Assembly (NCBI GenBank): GCA_018208355.1
Contig: CP062796.1
Coordinates: 363,217 to 427,216 of the forward strand
Reading direction: 5' to 3'
DNA from: Candidatus Fermentithermobacillus carboniphilus
GTDB taxonomy: Bacteria; Bacillota; Sulfobacillia; Fermentithermobacillales; Fermentithermobacillaceae
DNA length: 64,000 nucleotides
Shown: positions 32,721 through 41,805 of the stretch, in pieces
Layout: the number at the start of each line of letters is the position of its first letter
Numbering within the stretch: the stretch's first letter is position 1
Notes under the pieces: generated by a model
Told to the model about the DNA's origin: nothing
The model's input: only the letters and a program-made list of their open reading frames with translations
The model's database searches: none
Position numbers and translations under genes: made by a program

Positions 32721-33701
32721 TCAATTGGCAAGGACTCTCCTTAATCCCAGTTCCTTTGCGATATCCAAAACCTCGCGGTATTCCTTTTTGGTGATTCTCC
32801 TGCCCAGCACGGGGTCTCCCACGGCTCTGTAATATGGCCTGTACTGGTCCATGATGTTCACGTATGTATCTTTGCTAATGTTCTCGGCCAGGAATTTCAA
32901 TACCCTTTCCGTCCCTGCCACATTTCCCGGTAATACGAGGTGTCTTACAAGAAGGCCTCTTACAGCGATCCCGTTCTCGTCAGTTGTAAGGTCGCCGACC
33001 TGCCTATGCATTTCCTCTACGGCCGAAAAATTGACAGAGGGATAGTCGGGTGCAAGAGAGTACTTCTCTGCAGCTTCACTTGTGCCATATTTCATATCGG
33101 GCATATAAATGTCTACCACTCCGTCAAGGAGCCTGATTGTTTCAACCGAGTCGTACCCTCCGGTGTTGTATACAATGGGAATGTTGAGCCCTTTCTTCAT
33201 CGCCACGAGCACAGCCGAAAGTATCTGCGGGACCACGTGGGTCGGGGAAACCAGGTTTACATTGTGACAGCCCAGTTCCTGGAGTTCTAGCATCATGGCC
33301 GCCAGTTCGTGGTCTTCAACTTCCTGACCCTCGCCCAAGTGGGCTATTTCATAGTTCTGGCAGAAAATGCACTTTAGGTTGCAGAAGGAGAAGAAGATAG
33401 TGCCCGAACCACGCCAGCCAGTGATGGGCGGTTCTTCGCCGTAGTGCGGCCCATAGCTTGAAACCACGGCTCGCTTTCCCGTCCGGCAGATTCCCAGAAC
33501 CATCCCTCGGTGATAATCGTATTCGTCTTCCGGATCAAAGCGTCTCACCCGGCATTTCCGGCCACACAATACGCACGGGGATGCAAGTTGCCGGGACTTT
33601 TCTATTTTGTTTCGGAGGGCCTCGGTCCCGAGAAGCCGGTAAGCGGGAGGTCCTGGTTTGACAATGAACCTCGGGTCTATATCATTGCCTCTTGCAGGCA
33701 T
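32721..33701 (-). CDS. Radical SAM protein, PflA/AmmeMemoRadiSam-like
   Basis: A 326-residue radical SAM enzyme. The CX3CX2C cluster is in FCNLKCIFCQNYEI. N-terminal to it lies a Cys-rich section (PCVLCGRKCRVRR and LGICRTGKRA) typical of the PflA-like subgroup that includes uncharacterised YgiQ-unrelated proteins near AMMECR1 genes. Later blocks are NLVSPTHVVPQIL, VYNTGGYDSVETI, DIYMPDMKYG, RHLVLPGNVAGTERVL. No glycyl-radical enzyme is nearby, so the substrate is unknown. ATG 33701 has GGAAGGGG upstream; its 5' end overlaps the DUF1232 gene by 20 bases. Confidence 0.88.
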   Translation of the reverse strand: MPARGNDIDPRFIVKPGPPAYRLLGTEALRNKIEKSRQLASPCVLCGRKCRVRRFDPEDEYDYHRGMVLGICRTGKRAVVSSYGPHYGEEPPITGWRGSGTIFFSFCNLKCIFCQNYEIAHLGEGQEVEDHELAAMMLELQELGCHNVNLVSPTHVVPQILSAVLVAMKKGLNIPIVYNTGGYDSVETIRLLDGVVDIYMPDMKYGTSEAAEKYSLAPDYPSVNFSAVEEMHRQVGDLTTDENGIAVRGLLVRHLVLPGNVAGTERVLKFLAENISKDTYVNIMDQYRPYYRAVGDPVLGRRITKKEYREVLDIAKELGLRRVLAN

Positions 33702-34251
33702 TGGATCTACCCCTTCCAGTATCGGCACCTCGACTTGAAAGAATTTTTCTCAATATACCTGAGCCCATAACTTCTGAAGAGATATCGAGGACTTTCTGAA
33801 TGTTCTCAAGGATGTCGCCTTGCCCGCTCCAGTGCTCCCTGACAACTCCCTCAGGGGTAGTTCGCAGGATTTGCCGCACCACAAGGACCGCGCCGACTAG
33901 GTCGTCAAGTTGCCCCAGGACTGGGAGGAAATCCGGCACCACGTCGACCGGCATGGCGAGGTAGAACGCGTAGAGCGCCAGCCTTATCTTTGACCCTTTG
34001 GGCACCCGCGGATCCTTGAGAAGCCTGAAGATAAGGACCACGAAATCGGGAAGGAGGAGCAGAATCTCGGGCACCCTTTCGTACTTCGGAGAGACAGTTG
34101 ATTGGAGTACCCTACTCACTTTTTTCCTTATCCGGTCGTAAGTCCTCCTCTCACGATCCGTCAAACCCTCTGTTCGATGTGTGCTTCCGCCAGGGTTATC
34201 CGAAACCGGTGAATCGGTCTTTCCCATGTTTTGATCCTGCGTACAACTCAT
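33682..34251 (-). CDS. DUF1232 (YkvA-like) protein
   Basis: A 189-residue protein with the DUF1232 signature in its middle: KIRLALYAFYLAMPVDVVPDFLPVLGQLDDL (in parts), the PxDxxPDxxPxxGxxDD pattern. The N-terminal 50 residues are low-complexity and charged. ATG 34251 has GGAAGGAG upstream, better supported than the longer frame to 34323. Family members are small membrane-associated proteins of unknown role. It overlaps the radical SAM gene by 20 bases and so is probably co-transcribed. Confidence 0.8.
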   Translation of the reverse strand: MSCTQDQNMGKTDSPVSDNPGGSTHRTEGLTDRERRTYDRIRKKVSRVLQSTVSPKYERVPEILLLLPDFVVLIFRLLKDPRVPKGSKIRLALYAFYLAMPVDVVPDFLPVLGQLDDLVGAVLVVRQILRTTPEGVVREHWSGQGDILENIQKVLDISSEVMGSGILRKILSSRGADTGRGRSNACKRQ

Positions 34252-34427
34252 GTTTTTTCGTACTCCTTCCGCCCAATCCTTATTCTCTCGCTTACACGCT
34301 ATCATGTGTCTTGATAAAACCATCCAAAGGCCTGATCTCGTGACGCGTCGGGTTCACCCCAGAATTTTATCCCCTGTTGCATCCTTCTGGCACTATCATT
34401 ATCTTGGTTAAACGGAGATGGTGATGC

Positions 34428-35171
34428 TTGGACGATCTCGTAATGAAGCTGGCCCGGAGCATAGTTGAAGCCAGGTATCCTGTAGTTCTCACCGGAGCCG
34501 GAGTCTCTACCGAAAGCGGTATCCCGGATTTCCGGGGGCCCAACGGCCTCTGGCGCAATGAAGAGATTATGGACCTATTGAGCTTAGACACTCTGTATTT
34601 CATGCCGGACCTGTTCTATTCCAGGGGTCTTGAGGTACTTCGCGTCCTCAGAGGCAAAAAGCCTAATCCCGCCCACCGAGCGATAGCACGGCTCGAGGAG
34701 TTATCCGTGGTCAAATCGGTGATAACCCAAAACATCGACGGCCTTCACCTGGAGGCCGGTTCTCAAAACGTCATAGAAATCCACGGAAATCTCCGTACCT
34801 GTTCGTGCGAGAAATGTAGGTCAACGTTTCCCTTCGAGCATATAGAGGTTTCTGTTGCCAAAGGAGTCATCCCGCCAAAGTGTCCCCGTTGTGGGGGAAT
34901 CGTCAGACCTGACGTCGTGTTTTTCGGTGACCCCATGCCGGAGGACTTTAACCGGGCCGTGGACGAAGCCCGGCGTTCTGACTTCATGCTCGTCGTCGGC
35001 TCGAGCCTCCAGGTGGCGCCCGCTGCTTACCTCCCCGAAATGGTTGAACGCCTTGGCATCATAAACTTAGAACCCACTCCGTACGACAAGTCGGCCCTCG
35101 TGGTCATCCACGACAAAGCCGGGGAAGTCTTGCCACAGGTAGTGAAAGAGGTGGAACGCCTCCTGAGCTAG
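34428..35171 (+). CDS. NAD-dependent protein deacylase, Sir2 family
   Basis: A 247-residue sirtuin that removes acyl groups from lysines with NAD. All motifs are intact: GAGVSTESGIPDFRG (NAD binding), VITQNIDGLHLEAG, the catalytic IHGNL, the zinc site CSCEKC...CPRCGG, VRPDVVFFGDPMP, and VVGSSLQVAPAAYLP. The start is TTG 34428 with GGAGATGG upstream. It is monocistronic: the neighbour upstream is divergent, and the downstream operon has its own T-box. Confidence 0.93.
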   Translation: MDDLVMKLARSIVEARYPVVLTGAGVSTESGIPDFRGPNGLWRNEEIMDLLSLDTLYFMPDLFYSRGLEVLRVLRGKKPNPAHRAIARLEELSVVKSVITQNIDGLHLEAGSQNVIEIHGNLRTCSCEKCRSTFPFEHIEVSVAKGVIPPKCPRCGGIVRPDVVFFGDPMPEDFNRAVDEARRSDFMLVVGSSLQVAPAAYLPEMVERLGIINLEPTPYDKSALVVIHDKAGEVLPQVVKEVERLLS

Positions 35172-35302
35172 TCGGAGCAGTACAATAAAGCACATCGCGC
35201 ACAAGCTACGCACGGGTGCTGGACTAGTTCCAGAAGACGTTCCTATTGACAACGCCGTACCCGTAGCTCATAATCGTGAAAACGACATTACCTGCTACAG
35301 AC

Positions 35303-35509
35303 GATGACCGGGAATAGTAGGCAAGTTCTGGCGCAAAGAGAGCGGGACCCGGGGCTGAAAGGTCCCGCCGCTAAGACTCGCCGAAACCCGCCCGTGAGTC
35401 GGCGGCGATGAGCCGCACCGGGAACCCGCCCGTTATCCCAGGGGGAGCTTGTAAGCTCTCTTACGAGCTCACAGAGAGGGGCCTTAAGCCCAAGTAAGGT
35501 GGTACCGCG
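35303..35509 (+). promoter_or_regulatory. T-box riboswitch upstream of the proline operon
   Basis: The conserved T-box AAGGTGGTACCGCG is at 35496-35509, and an AGTAG element of Stem I is at 35315-35319. Between them are paired GC-rich segments (GCGGGACC...GGTCCCGC at about 35339-35370). A terminator follows. The downstream genes make proline, so tRNA-Pro is the expected ligand. Proline codons (CCC/CCG) occur in the GAAACCCGCC stretch near 35390, but the specifier was not proven by folding. Confidence 0.85.
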
Positions 35510-35515
35510 AAGTAT

Positions 35516-35553
35516 CCCCTTCGTCCTTATTCCGGACGAGGGGGTTTTGTTTT
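35516..35553 (+). terminator. Intrinsic terminator of the proline T-box
   Basis: CCCCTTCGTCC pairs with GGACGAGGGG, followed by TTTTGTTTT. It ends just before the ribosome site of the proCB gene, so read-through depends on the antiterminator. Confidence 0.9.
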
Positions 35554-35567
35554 AGGAGGAGTAGGTT

Positions 35568-37205
35568 ATGAGAGAAAGAAGAATAGGCTTTATCGGAGCC
35601 GGAAACATGGCATCGGCGATGATCCGGGCCGTGATCCGAAAGCGCATTTTCCAGGGCTCCGAAGTAATGGTAATTAACAGAAAAAACCAGGACCGCTTAA
35701 AGATTCTCCAACGAGAGTGTGGGATCGTACCTGCTAAGACCCTACAAGAAATGGCCCGTCTCTGTCCCACTCTTGTGATTTGCGTAAAACCCGGCCAGGT
35801 TCCAGAGGTCCTGGACGCCTTGGCAAACTGCGTCGACAAGAGACATCTCCTTATCTCTATCGCGGCGGGAATCCCCCTTCAATTCATCCAATCCAGGTTG
35901 GGGCAGGATGTGGCCGTCATCCGGGCTATGCCGAACACGCCTGTACAGGCAGGTGAAGGCGCGATAGCCCTTTCGGCCGGGTCGTCTGTGTCGGACGACC
36001 AGAAAGCACGGGCAGAAGAAATCTTCTCACCGCTGGGAAAAGTCGTGTGGGTCGAAGAGAAGGACATGGATATCATAACAGCCCTGTCGGGGAGCGGCCC
36101 GGCGTATTTTTACGCGCTCGCGTCGGAAATGTCCCGAGCCGCACAAAAAATGGGGCTTGACGGCAACTTGGCGAAAGAGCTTTCCGCTCAAACCCTGATC
36201 GGGGCCGGCTACCTTCTGAAATCTACCGGCGCCGACGTGGAGGACCTTCTGAAACAGGTAGTCTCTCCAAACGGAACCACCGCCGCCGCATTGCGCGTGT
36301 TCGAGTCCAAACGGCTGGGCTCCGTAATCGAAGAAGCCATGTTCAAGGCCGCCGCGAGATCCCAGGAGCTCTCCGGGTTGCCCGAACGGCGCATCCTGAC
36401 CAAAGCCAGGAGAATCGTGGTTAAAGTAGGTTCGTCGACCATCGCCGACCGGAACGGGAAACTCAACGAAAACCTTCTGACAGGACTTGTAGCTCAAATG
36501 GCGCGGCTCCTGGAGCAAGGGCGTGAAATCCTCCTGGTATCCTCCGGGGCGGTGGCTTGCGGGCGAGGAAGGATCCCAGCAGGTCTTTCGGATTCCATAA
36601 CGGGGAAGCAGGCTCTAGCCGCCATTGGCCAGGGGCTTTTGATGCACGTGTACGAGTCCCTCTTCGACACCCACGGGATAACTGTGGCACAGATACTGCT
36701 GACACGGGAAGACCTGGCAAGCCCGAAGCGATCTATGCTCTGCAAGAACACCCTAGAAGAACTCCTCGCTAGAAAGGTCATCCCTATCATCAACGAGAAC
36801 GATACTGTGGCTGTGGACGAGATCAAGTTCGGAGACAATGATACCCTGTCTGCGAGAGTCGCCGTGTTAGTCTCGGCGGACCTTCTTGTTATCCTGACCG
36901 ATACTGATGGCCTTTATACCTGCGATCCCAGAAAGGAGCCGGGTGCGAAACGCATAACCAGGGTCAAAGATATAAACCCCGACCTTCTCGAGTTCGCTCA
37001 GGGCTCGAGCGCTCTGGGGACCGGGGGGATGCTTACTAAACTCTGGGCAGCCAATCTTGCCCTCGAACACGGGATACCTACCATCATCGCCGACGGTGCG
37101 CGGGAAAATGTGCTTGAACTCATACTACAGGGCGAAGAGATGGGGACTTTCTTTTCAAGAGAATCATTTTCCCCGAGCGCAGTTCCGGCAGGACAGGTCC
37201 ATTGA
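35568..37205 (+). CDS. Fused pyrroline-5-carboxylate reductase and glutamate 5-kinase (ProC-ProB)
   Basis: A single 545-residue frame encodes two proline enzymes. Residues 1-270 are ProC: GFIGAGNMASAMI (NADPH), VICVKPGQV, IRAMPNTPV, and TALSGSGPAYFY with SPNGTTAAAL. Residues 280-530 are ProB: RRIVVKVGSSTIAD, LLVSSGAVACGRGR, IINENDTVAVDE, FGDNDTLSA, TDTDGLYTCDP and GTGGMLTKLWAA. The PUA domain at the C-terminus of many ProB proteins is absent. There is no stop between the halves. AGGAGGAG precedes the ATG. With proA next, the operon covers all steps from glutamate to proline. Confidence 0.93.
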   Translation: MRERRIGFIGAGNMASAMIRAVIRKRIFQGSEVMVINRKNQDRLKILQRECGIVPAKTLQEMARLCPTLVICVKPGQVPEVLDALANCVDKRHLLISIAAGIPLQFIQSRLGQDVAVIRAMPNTPVQAGEGAIALSAGSSVSDDQKARAEEIFSPLGKVVWVEEKDMDIITALSGSGPAYFYALASEMSRAAQKMGLDGNLAKELSAQTLIGAGYLLKSTGADVEDLLKQVVSPNGTTAAALRVFESKRLGSVIEEAMFKAAARSQELSGLPERRILTKARRIVVKVGSSTIADRNGKLNENLLTGLVAQMARLLEQGREILLVSSGAVACGRGRIPAGLSDSITGKQALAAIGQGLLMHVYESLFDTHGITVAQILLTREDLASPKRSMLCKNTLEELLARKVIPIINENDTVAVDEIKFGDNDTLSARVAVLVSADLLVILTDTDGLYTCDPRKEPGAKRITRVKDINPDLLEFAQGSSALGTGGMLTKLWAANLALEHGIPTIIADGARENVLELILQGEEMGTFFSRESFSPSAVPAGQVH

Positions 37206-37225
37206 GCTGAAAGGAGGATGCTACT

Positions 37226-38488
37226 TTGACAGCTCACGTTGAACTCGCAGTAGAAAGCCAGGCAAGAACAGCGAAGGAGGCTTCAAGGCAGCTTGCTTCG
37301 ATGGAAGCCCGCGATAGAATTCTGGGGCTACGGATGATGGCCTCTGAGTTATTGAGAAATCAAGCAGCAATCCTAGAAGCCAATCGTCTCGATGTAGACG
37401 AATCGCTCGAAGCCGGCCTTCCCCAGCCTCTTGTAAAAAGACTGCTGCTGACGCCCGAAAAAATCAGCATCATGGCCGAAGGGCTCTTAGAAATAGCGGA
37501 GCTTCCGGAAGTCGTCGGAGAAGTCATAGAGACGATAAGGCGGCCTAACGGACTCGTCATCCGAAAAATCAGAGTACCTTTTGGTGTTGTCGGGATCATC
37601 TACGAGTCCCGGCCAAATGTTACATCTGACGCGGCGGGCCTCTGCATCAAATCAGCCAATGCCGTTATCCTCAGAGGAGGTAAGGAAGCTTTCCGATCCA
37701 ACCGGGCCATAGTCGAAGCGCTTCGGGCAGGACTCCGAAAGGCCAGGGTGAATCCGGAATGTATTCAGCTGGTGGCCGACCACGACCGTTCGGCCGCACT
37801 GAAAATGATGACAATGCGGGACACCATCGACCTCCTGATACCCAGGGGTGGCCCCGCTCTCATCAAAAGCGTGGTTGAAAATGCCAAAGTCCCGGTAATC
37901 GAGACAGGTGTGGGTAACTGTCACGTTTACGTTGACAAATCTGCCGACCTTGACAAAGCCGAAGCCATCGTGGTCAACGCCAAATGCAGCAACCCCGCTG
38001 TATGCAATGCCGCCGAGACTCTTTTGGTCCACAGGGAGATAGCTCCAGCTTTCCTCCCTAAAGTCAAGAGGCTCCTTGAGGCCGCAGGCGTCCAGCTGCG
38101 CGGTTGCCCCGCCACCCTCAGGATACTGCCAGATATCGAGAAAGCGACCGAAGCAGACTGGGAGACGGAATACCTGGACCTCATTCTGGCAGTGAAGATC
38201 GTAAACAGCCTTGAAGAAGCCATAGACCATATCAACACCTATGGCACAAAACACTCGGAGGCAATAATTACGGAAGATCCCAGGGCCGCGAACCTCTTTC
38301 AGACTTTTGTGGACGCAGCCTGCGTTTACGTGAACGCAAGTACCCGGTTCACCGATGGCTATGAATTTGGCTTCGGCGCCGAAATTGGGATATCCACCCA
38401 GAAACTCCACGCCAGGGGACCTATGGGGATAAGGGAACTGACAACTTACAAGTACCTCGTAGACGGCACGGGCCAGGTGAGGCATTAA
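37226..38488 (+). CDS. proA: Gamma-glutamyl phosphate reductase
   Basis: Second step of proline synthesis: reduces glutamyl 5-phosphate to the semialdehyde with NADPH. The 420 residues have the family motifs: IRKIRVPFGVVGIIYESRPNVT (in parts), CIKSANAVILRGGKEA, LIPRGGPALIKSV, and the catalytic-Cys block VVNAKCSNPAVCNAAETLLV (in parts), ending FGAEIGISTQKLHARGP. TTG 37226 has AAAGGAGG eight bases upstream. It follows proCB after 20 bases in the same T-box operon. Confidence 0.96.
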   Translation: MTAHVELAVESQARTAKEASRQLASMEARDRILGLRMMASELLRNQAAILEANRLDVDESLEAGLPQPLVKRLLLTPEKISIMAEGLLEIAELPEVVGEVIETIRRPNGLVIRKIRVPFGVVGIIYESRPNVTSDAAGLCIKSANAVILRGGKEAFRSNRAIVEALRAGLRKARVNPECIQLVADHDRSAALKMMTMRDTIDLLIPRGGPALIKSVVENAKVPVIETGVGNCHVYVDKSADLDKAEAIVVNAKCSNPAVCNAAETLLVHREIAPAFLPKVKRLLEAAGVQLRGCPATLRILPDIEKATEADWETEYLDLILAVKIVNSLEEAIDHINTYGTKHSEAIITEDPRAANLFQTFVDAACVYVNASTRFTDGYEFGFGAEIGISTQKLHARGPMGIRELTTYKYLVDGTGQVRH

Positions 38489-38554
38489 GCCTCGACTGGT
38501 CTGGAGTCATCGCCGGAGGCTCGCCTCGCGGTCTTGCCTCCAGATGCCGGCGGT

Positions 38555-38588
38555 GTTAAGAAACCCGGCCGTGAGAGCACCGGGCCGG
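38555..38588 (-). terminator. Probable terminator after the permease gene
   Basis: CCGGCC (38565-38570) and GGCCGG (38583-38588) form a GC stem. The minus strand continues GTTTCTTAAC. It lies in the convergent gap between proA and the permease and could serve the permease side. The loop is 12 bases, so the call is moderate. Confidence 0.45.
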
Positions 38589-38633
38589 CCCATCTCTGGT
38601 CCGGGCCCAGGAAACCATCTTGCGCGGATCATA

Positions 38634-40001
38634 TCACTTGGAAAATAAGCTGAGGACCAAGGATGCTGCCAACCAGGAAACCAGGGCGAACTTCCAGTGC
38701 TTTTTTATCCCTACCTCAATGCTGTTGCGTCCGGCACACGCAGAAGTAACCAGGATGGTGGCAGATACAGGGGAAACACTAAAGCCCAGGGCCGAGCCTA
38801 GAAGCAGCACAAGAGCGACGTATGGGGCCGAATACCCGCCGCTGGCAGGCAATACCAGGGAGTAAACTATCGTCATCCCGATAAGGGGATGTACGCCAAC
38901 TACCGATATACCCCACACCAGGAAAGAAACCACAAGGGCGAAACCGGTGGCACCTAGACCTGACATCCTTCCGGCCAGCGTTGCGAAACCGTCGCCCGAA
39001 GCAACCCGGATGGCAACTCCTATGAACCCCGCGGTAGTCATCAGCAAGAACTGGCTGGACATATCAGGTATTTTCCGCGTAAAGTGTTCGATAACCAGTC
39101 GCAAACCATCCCTGACCTTTCCCAGAGCAGAAAGCCACAGGAAAAGCGTGATGGCAATGCAAGGGACAAGAGCCTGGTAGATGGAAAGCCCGATTGATTG
39201 CGCTAAAACAATCGCTCCGATGAAACACAAAAATCCTACTGTAAGAATCAGGATGTCTCTCCGGGACCGAATCGAAGGGTTGGGGGTAGGCAACGACATA
39301 TCGAAGCTTTCTTCAACCCTCCCCAGAAGAGGTCCTCCTATCTCGACCAGCGCAGCACATACAAGTATCACCGCACTTAGGGCAACCCCCGGCAGAAACA
39401 CTTCGGGCCAGGAAGCCCCCGTAATCCCCAGCGCTACAGCCATAGCAGGACTCGAAGGAGTCCAGAGAAGAGAAGCATCATAACCCCTGGGAAGACTAGC
39501 TACAAGAAATTCTCCGGGGTCCTTCCCTGTTTTTTCCACCATGGGCTTGAGTACGGCCCACACCAGGGCAATAGCCGCATTGAGCAGCACCGAACCTATC
39601 GCGTAAACAAGAAAGGCAGCTAGAAGGAAGAGGCTCACAGGTTGCCTAACGCTGCGGGATACCTCTTCAAGAGCCTGTCTGTAACCTCCGAGGTCGATCA
39701 CTATCCCGAGAAGGGGTACGAGAACCATGATCATTAACACGTTTGTGTTTTGAGCAAAACTCTCTATGGCCGTAACGAGAGAAGTCTTGTTGGCTGCAAA
39801 TAAAACCGAGCCTATCGCTACCAGGAGAAGAGCAAGTCTTCTCGACGTTTTATCCGCACCGGGAATCGAAAGTAACCACGCCAGGAAAGCCACGAAGCCT
39901 ACGTACGGTTTCAATATAGAGCCGGGGCGGTACTGGACTGCCAGCTCCAGGACCAGCAGCACGATAAACGCAAAACGCCGGAGATGGTGACCAACAGTCA
40001 A
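38634..40001 (-). CDS. Polytopic membrane permease, unknown substrate (ion-transporter superfamily-like)
   Basis: A 455-residue protein with about eleven hydrophobic segments. Seen: NVLMIMVLVPLLGIVIDLGGY, LFLLAAFLVYAIGSVLLNAA, the polar loop LPRGYDASLLWTPSSPAMAVALG, and near the C-terminus VVGVHPLIGMTIVYS with FSVSPVSATILVTSA. The layout resembles ArsB/NhaD/CitT-type ion transporters with two inverted halves. I cannot name a family. TTG 40001 is the only start codon after the preceding GNAT stop; its ribosome site is poor, so coupling to the GNAT gene is possible. Confidence 0.7.
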   Translation of the reverse strand: MTVGHHLRRFAFIVLLVLELAVQYRPGSILKPYVGFVAFLAWLLSIPGADKTSRRLALLLVAIGSVLFAANKTSLVTAIESFAQNTNVLMIMVLVPLLGIVIDLGGYRQALEEVSRSVRQPVSLFLLAAFLVYAIGSVLLNAAIALVWAVLKPMVEKTGKDPGEFLVASLPRGYDASLLWTPSSPAMAVALGITGASWPEVFLPGVALSAVILVCAALVEIGGPLLGRVEESFDMSLPTPNPSIRSRRDILILTVGFLCFIGAIVLAQSIGLSIYQALVPCIAITLFLWLSALGKVRDGLRLVIEHFTRKIPDMSSQFLLMTTAGFIGVAIRVASGDGFATLAGRMSGLGATGFALVVSFLVWGISVVGVHPLIGMTIVYSLVLPASGGYSAPYVALVLLLGSALGFSVSPVSATILVTSACAGRNSIEVGIKKHWKFALVSWLAASLVLSLFSK

Positions 40002-40029
40002 GGACGATATCTTCTGGCACCGAGAACTC

Positions 40030-40560
40030 TTAACCTGTGAATTCCTCTGCGAAGACTTCCATGATAATCTCGTCTTCATATTTTCCGTCCCGGAGGATAT
40101 GGGCCTTGAGGCGCCCAACTTCCTTAAACCCGAGTTTCGCGTAGCACTTCTGGGCTCGGATGTTGCTGCCAAACACTCTGAGGATGACCTTCCTGAGCCT
40201 CAAATTCTGGAAGGCGAACCTCAATAGCGTCCGCGCCGCGTCGGTCCCGTAACCCTGGCCCCAGTAGTCCTTGCGCCCTATGACTATCCCCAGCTCTGCG
40301 AACCCGGATATGTAGTCTATATGGTGTAAACCGATATTACCCAGGTAGGTTCCGTCCTTGGCCTCTATAACAAGCACTTTATTAGAAGGATCTTCTCCTT
40401 TGACCTGGCGTTCCAACCATGCCTCCTCCGCTTTCCGGGACGTAGGCCAGCGTCCCATGAGCAGATACCTGGTTACCTCGCGGTCGTTGATCCATCTCAG
40501 GCAGTTGTCCAGGTCGGTCGGTTCCAGGGCTCTCAGGTTCACCTTTTCTCCAACGAGCAT
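40030..40560 (-). CDS. GNAT family N-acetyltransferase (RimJ/RimL-like)
   Basis: A 176-residue acetyl-CoA-dependent acetyltransferase. It opens MLVGEKVNLRALEPTDLDNCLRW in the RimJ/RimL manner; the acetyl-CoA loop GQGYGTDAARTLLRFAF and the RVFGSNIRAQKCYAKLGFKEVGR motif follow. The ATG has AAAAGGGAGAGGG upstream. Substrate could be a ribosomal protein N-terminus or a small amine. It is 29 bases upstream of the permease. Confidence 0.9.
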   Translation of the reverse strand: MLVGEKVNLRALEPTDLDNCLRWINDREVTRYLLMGRWPTSRKAEEAWLERQVKGEDPSNKVLVIEAKDGTYLGNIGLHHIDYISGFAELGIVIGRKDYWGQGYGTDAARTLLRFAFQNLRLRKVILRVFGSNIRAQKCYAKLGFKEVGRLKAHILRDGKYEDEIIMEVFAEEFTG

Positions 40561-40623
40561 ACTACCCTCTCCCTTTTTAGAACATTTTATTTGCCCACGT
40601 TATGGCCTGCAACGGACAAACGA

Positions 40624-41805
40624 TCAAGATCTGCCGACCTTTTCTTTGACCGCACGCTCTATCCTTCTCAGCGCCTCTTCCAGGATCGACCTGGGACAGC
40701 CCACGTTCAACCTCATAAACCCTTCTCCCTCTGGGCCAAAAGTATAGCCGTCATTCAGACCGACCCGTGCTCTTTCCCTGAAGAACTCGCTGAGTCCTCG
40801 ACAGTCCATCCCCAATGACCTGCAATCGAGCCATAAAAGGTAGGTACCCTCAGGTTTTACCGCCTTTATCTCGGGGATTTTTTCGCGCAAATACTCGAGC
40901 GTGAAGTCGACATTTGCCTCGATGTAATCCAGTACCTGTTCTAACCATTCGTCCCCGTACCTGAACGCGGCTTCCAGCGCTGCAAAACCAAAAATGCCCG
41001 GAGAACCCATGATTCCCGCCCTGGCTCGGTTAAACCGCCCGCGCAGTTCTTCATCTGGGATTATCACTACCGACGTTTGAAGACCGGGTACGTTGAAAGT
41101 CTTGCTGGCAGCTATGCAGACCACAGAGCGCTTGGCGAAGTCATCTGAGATGGACGCGAAAGGTATGTGCTTATGGCCCTTGAATATGATCTCGCCGTGG
41201 ATCTCGTCGGATACCACGATTCCGCCTTTCCCGATAATTATCTCGCCCAGCGTCTCCAGCTCCTCTTTTGTCCACACTCGCCCCACGGGATTGTGAGGGC
41301 TGCACAAAATCATAAGTCTGGCGTTCTTGTTTTCCACCTGCGACGCCAGGTCCCGGAAGTCCATCTCATAGCGATTGCCCGAGAACTTTAGAGGATTACT
41401 GGCTACTATACATGAGTTATTGGTCACCGCCGTCCAGAAAGGCGGATACACGGGACTCTGGATTACCACATAATGGCCGGGTTCGGCGAAAGCCTTTACC
41501 GCCGCATTCACTGCCGCCACAACGCCGGGGGTGAAGAGAATCCATTCCGGCTTGATTTTCCAGGCGTATTTTCGCTCCATCCTATCGATTATGGCTTCCA
41601 GGAGACTGTCTCCGGGCTCAGTATACCCAAAGACCGGGTGCTCGGCTCGCTTTCTGATGGCCTCTACGATCGGTTCGGCCACCTCGAAATCCATATCCGC
41701 CACCCATAAAGGAAGGACGTCATCATGTCCGAAAACCCTCTTTACCGCCCACTTGGTACTGCCAGTGTTTCTCCTGTCAATCAGCTTGTCAAAATCATAT
41801 TTCAT
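40624..41805 (-). CDS. MalY/PatB family aminotransferase (cystathionine beta-lyase type)
   Basis: A 393-residue PLP enzyme of fold type I. The N-terminal YDFDKLIDRRNTGSTKW and LPLWVADMDF mark the MalY/PatB group. Other motifs: PGVVAAVNAAVKAF, SPHNPVGRVWTKEEL, VSDEIHGEIIF, and the PLP lysine in AASKTFNVPGLQ. The usual activity in the group is C-S beta-lyase on cystathionine, with a regulatory role in E. coli MalY. ATG 41805 has a GGAGC site upstream. No sulfur-metabolism genes adjoin it. Confidence 0.9.
   Translation of the reverse strand: MKYDFDKLIDRRNTGSTKWAVKRVFGHDDVLPLWVADMDFEVAEPIVEAIRKRAEHPVFGYTEPGDSLLEAIIDRMERKYAWKIKPEWILFTPGVVAAVNAAVKAFAEPGHYVVIQSPVYPPFWTAVTNNSCIVASNPLKFSGNRYEMDFRDLASQVENKNARLMILCSPHNPVGRVWTKEELETLGEIIIGKGGIVVSDEIHGEIIFKGHKHIPFASISDDFAKRSVVCIAASKTFNVPGLQTSVVIIPDEELRGRFNRARAGIMGSPGIFGFAALEAAFRYGDEWLEQVLDYIEANVDFTLEYLREKIPEIKAVKPEGTYLLWLDCRSLGMDCRGLSEFFRERARVGLNDGYTFGPEGEGFMRLNVGCPRSILEEALRRIERAVKEKVGRS

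Noticed and set aside
36027..36518. 163-codon minus-strand ORF inside proCB
   Set aside because: It is antisense to the fusion junction; the ProC-ProB motifs on the plus strand are unambiguous.
38489..38560. Hairpin GGAGGC/GCCTCC as proA terminator
   Set aside because: The stem is short with a 15-base loop and no U tract on the plus strand; the neighbouring CCGGCC/GGCCGG structure on the minus strand is a better terminator candidate.
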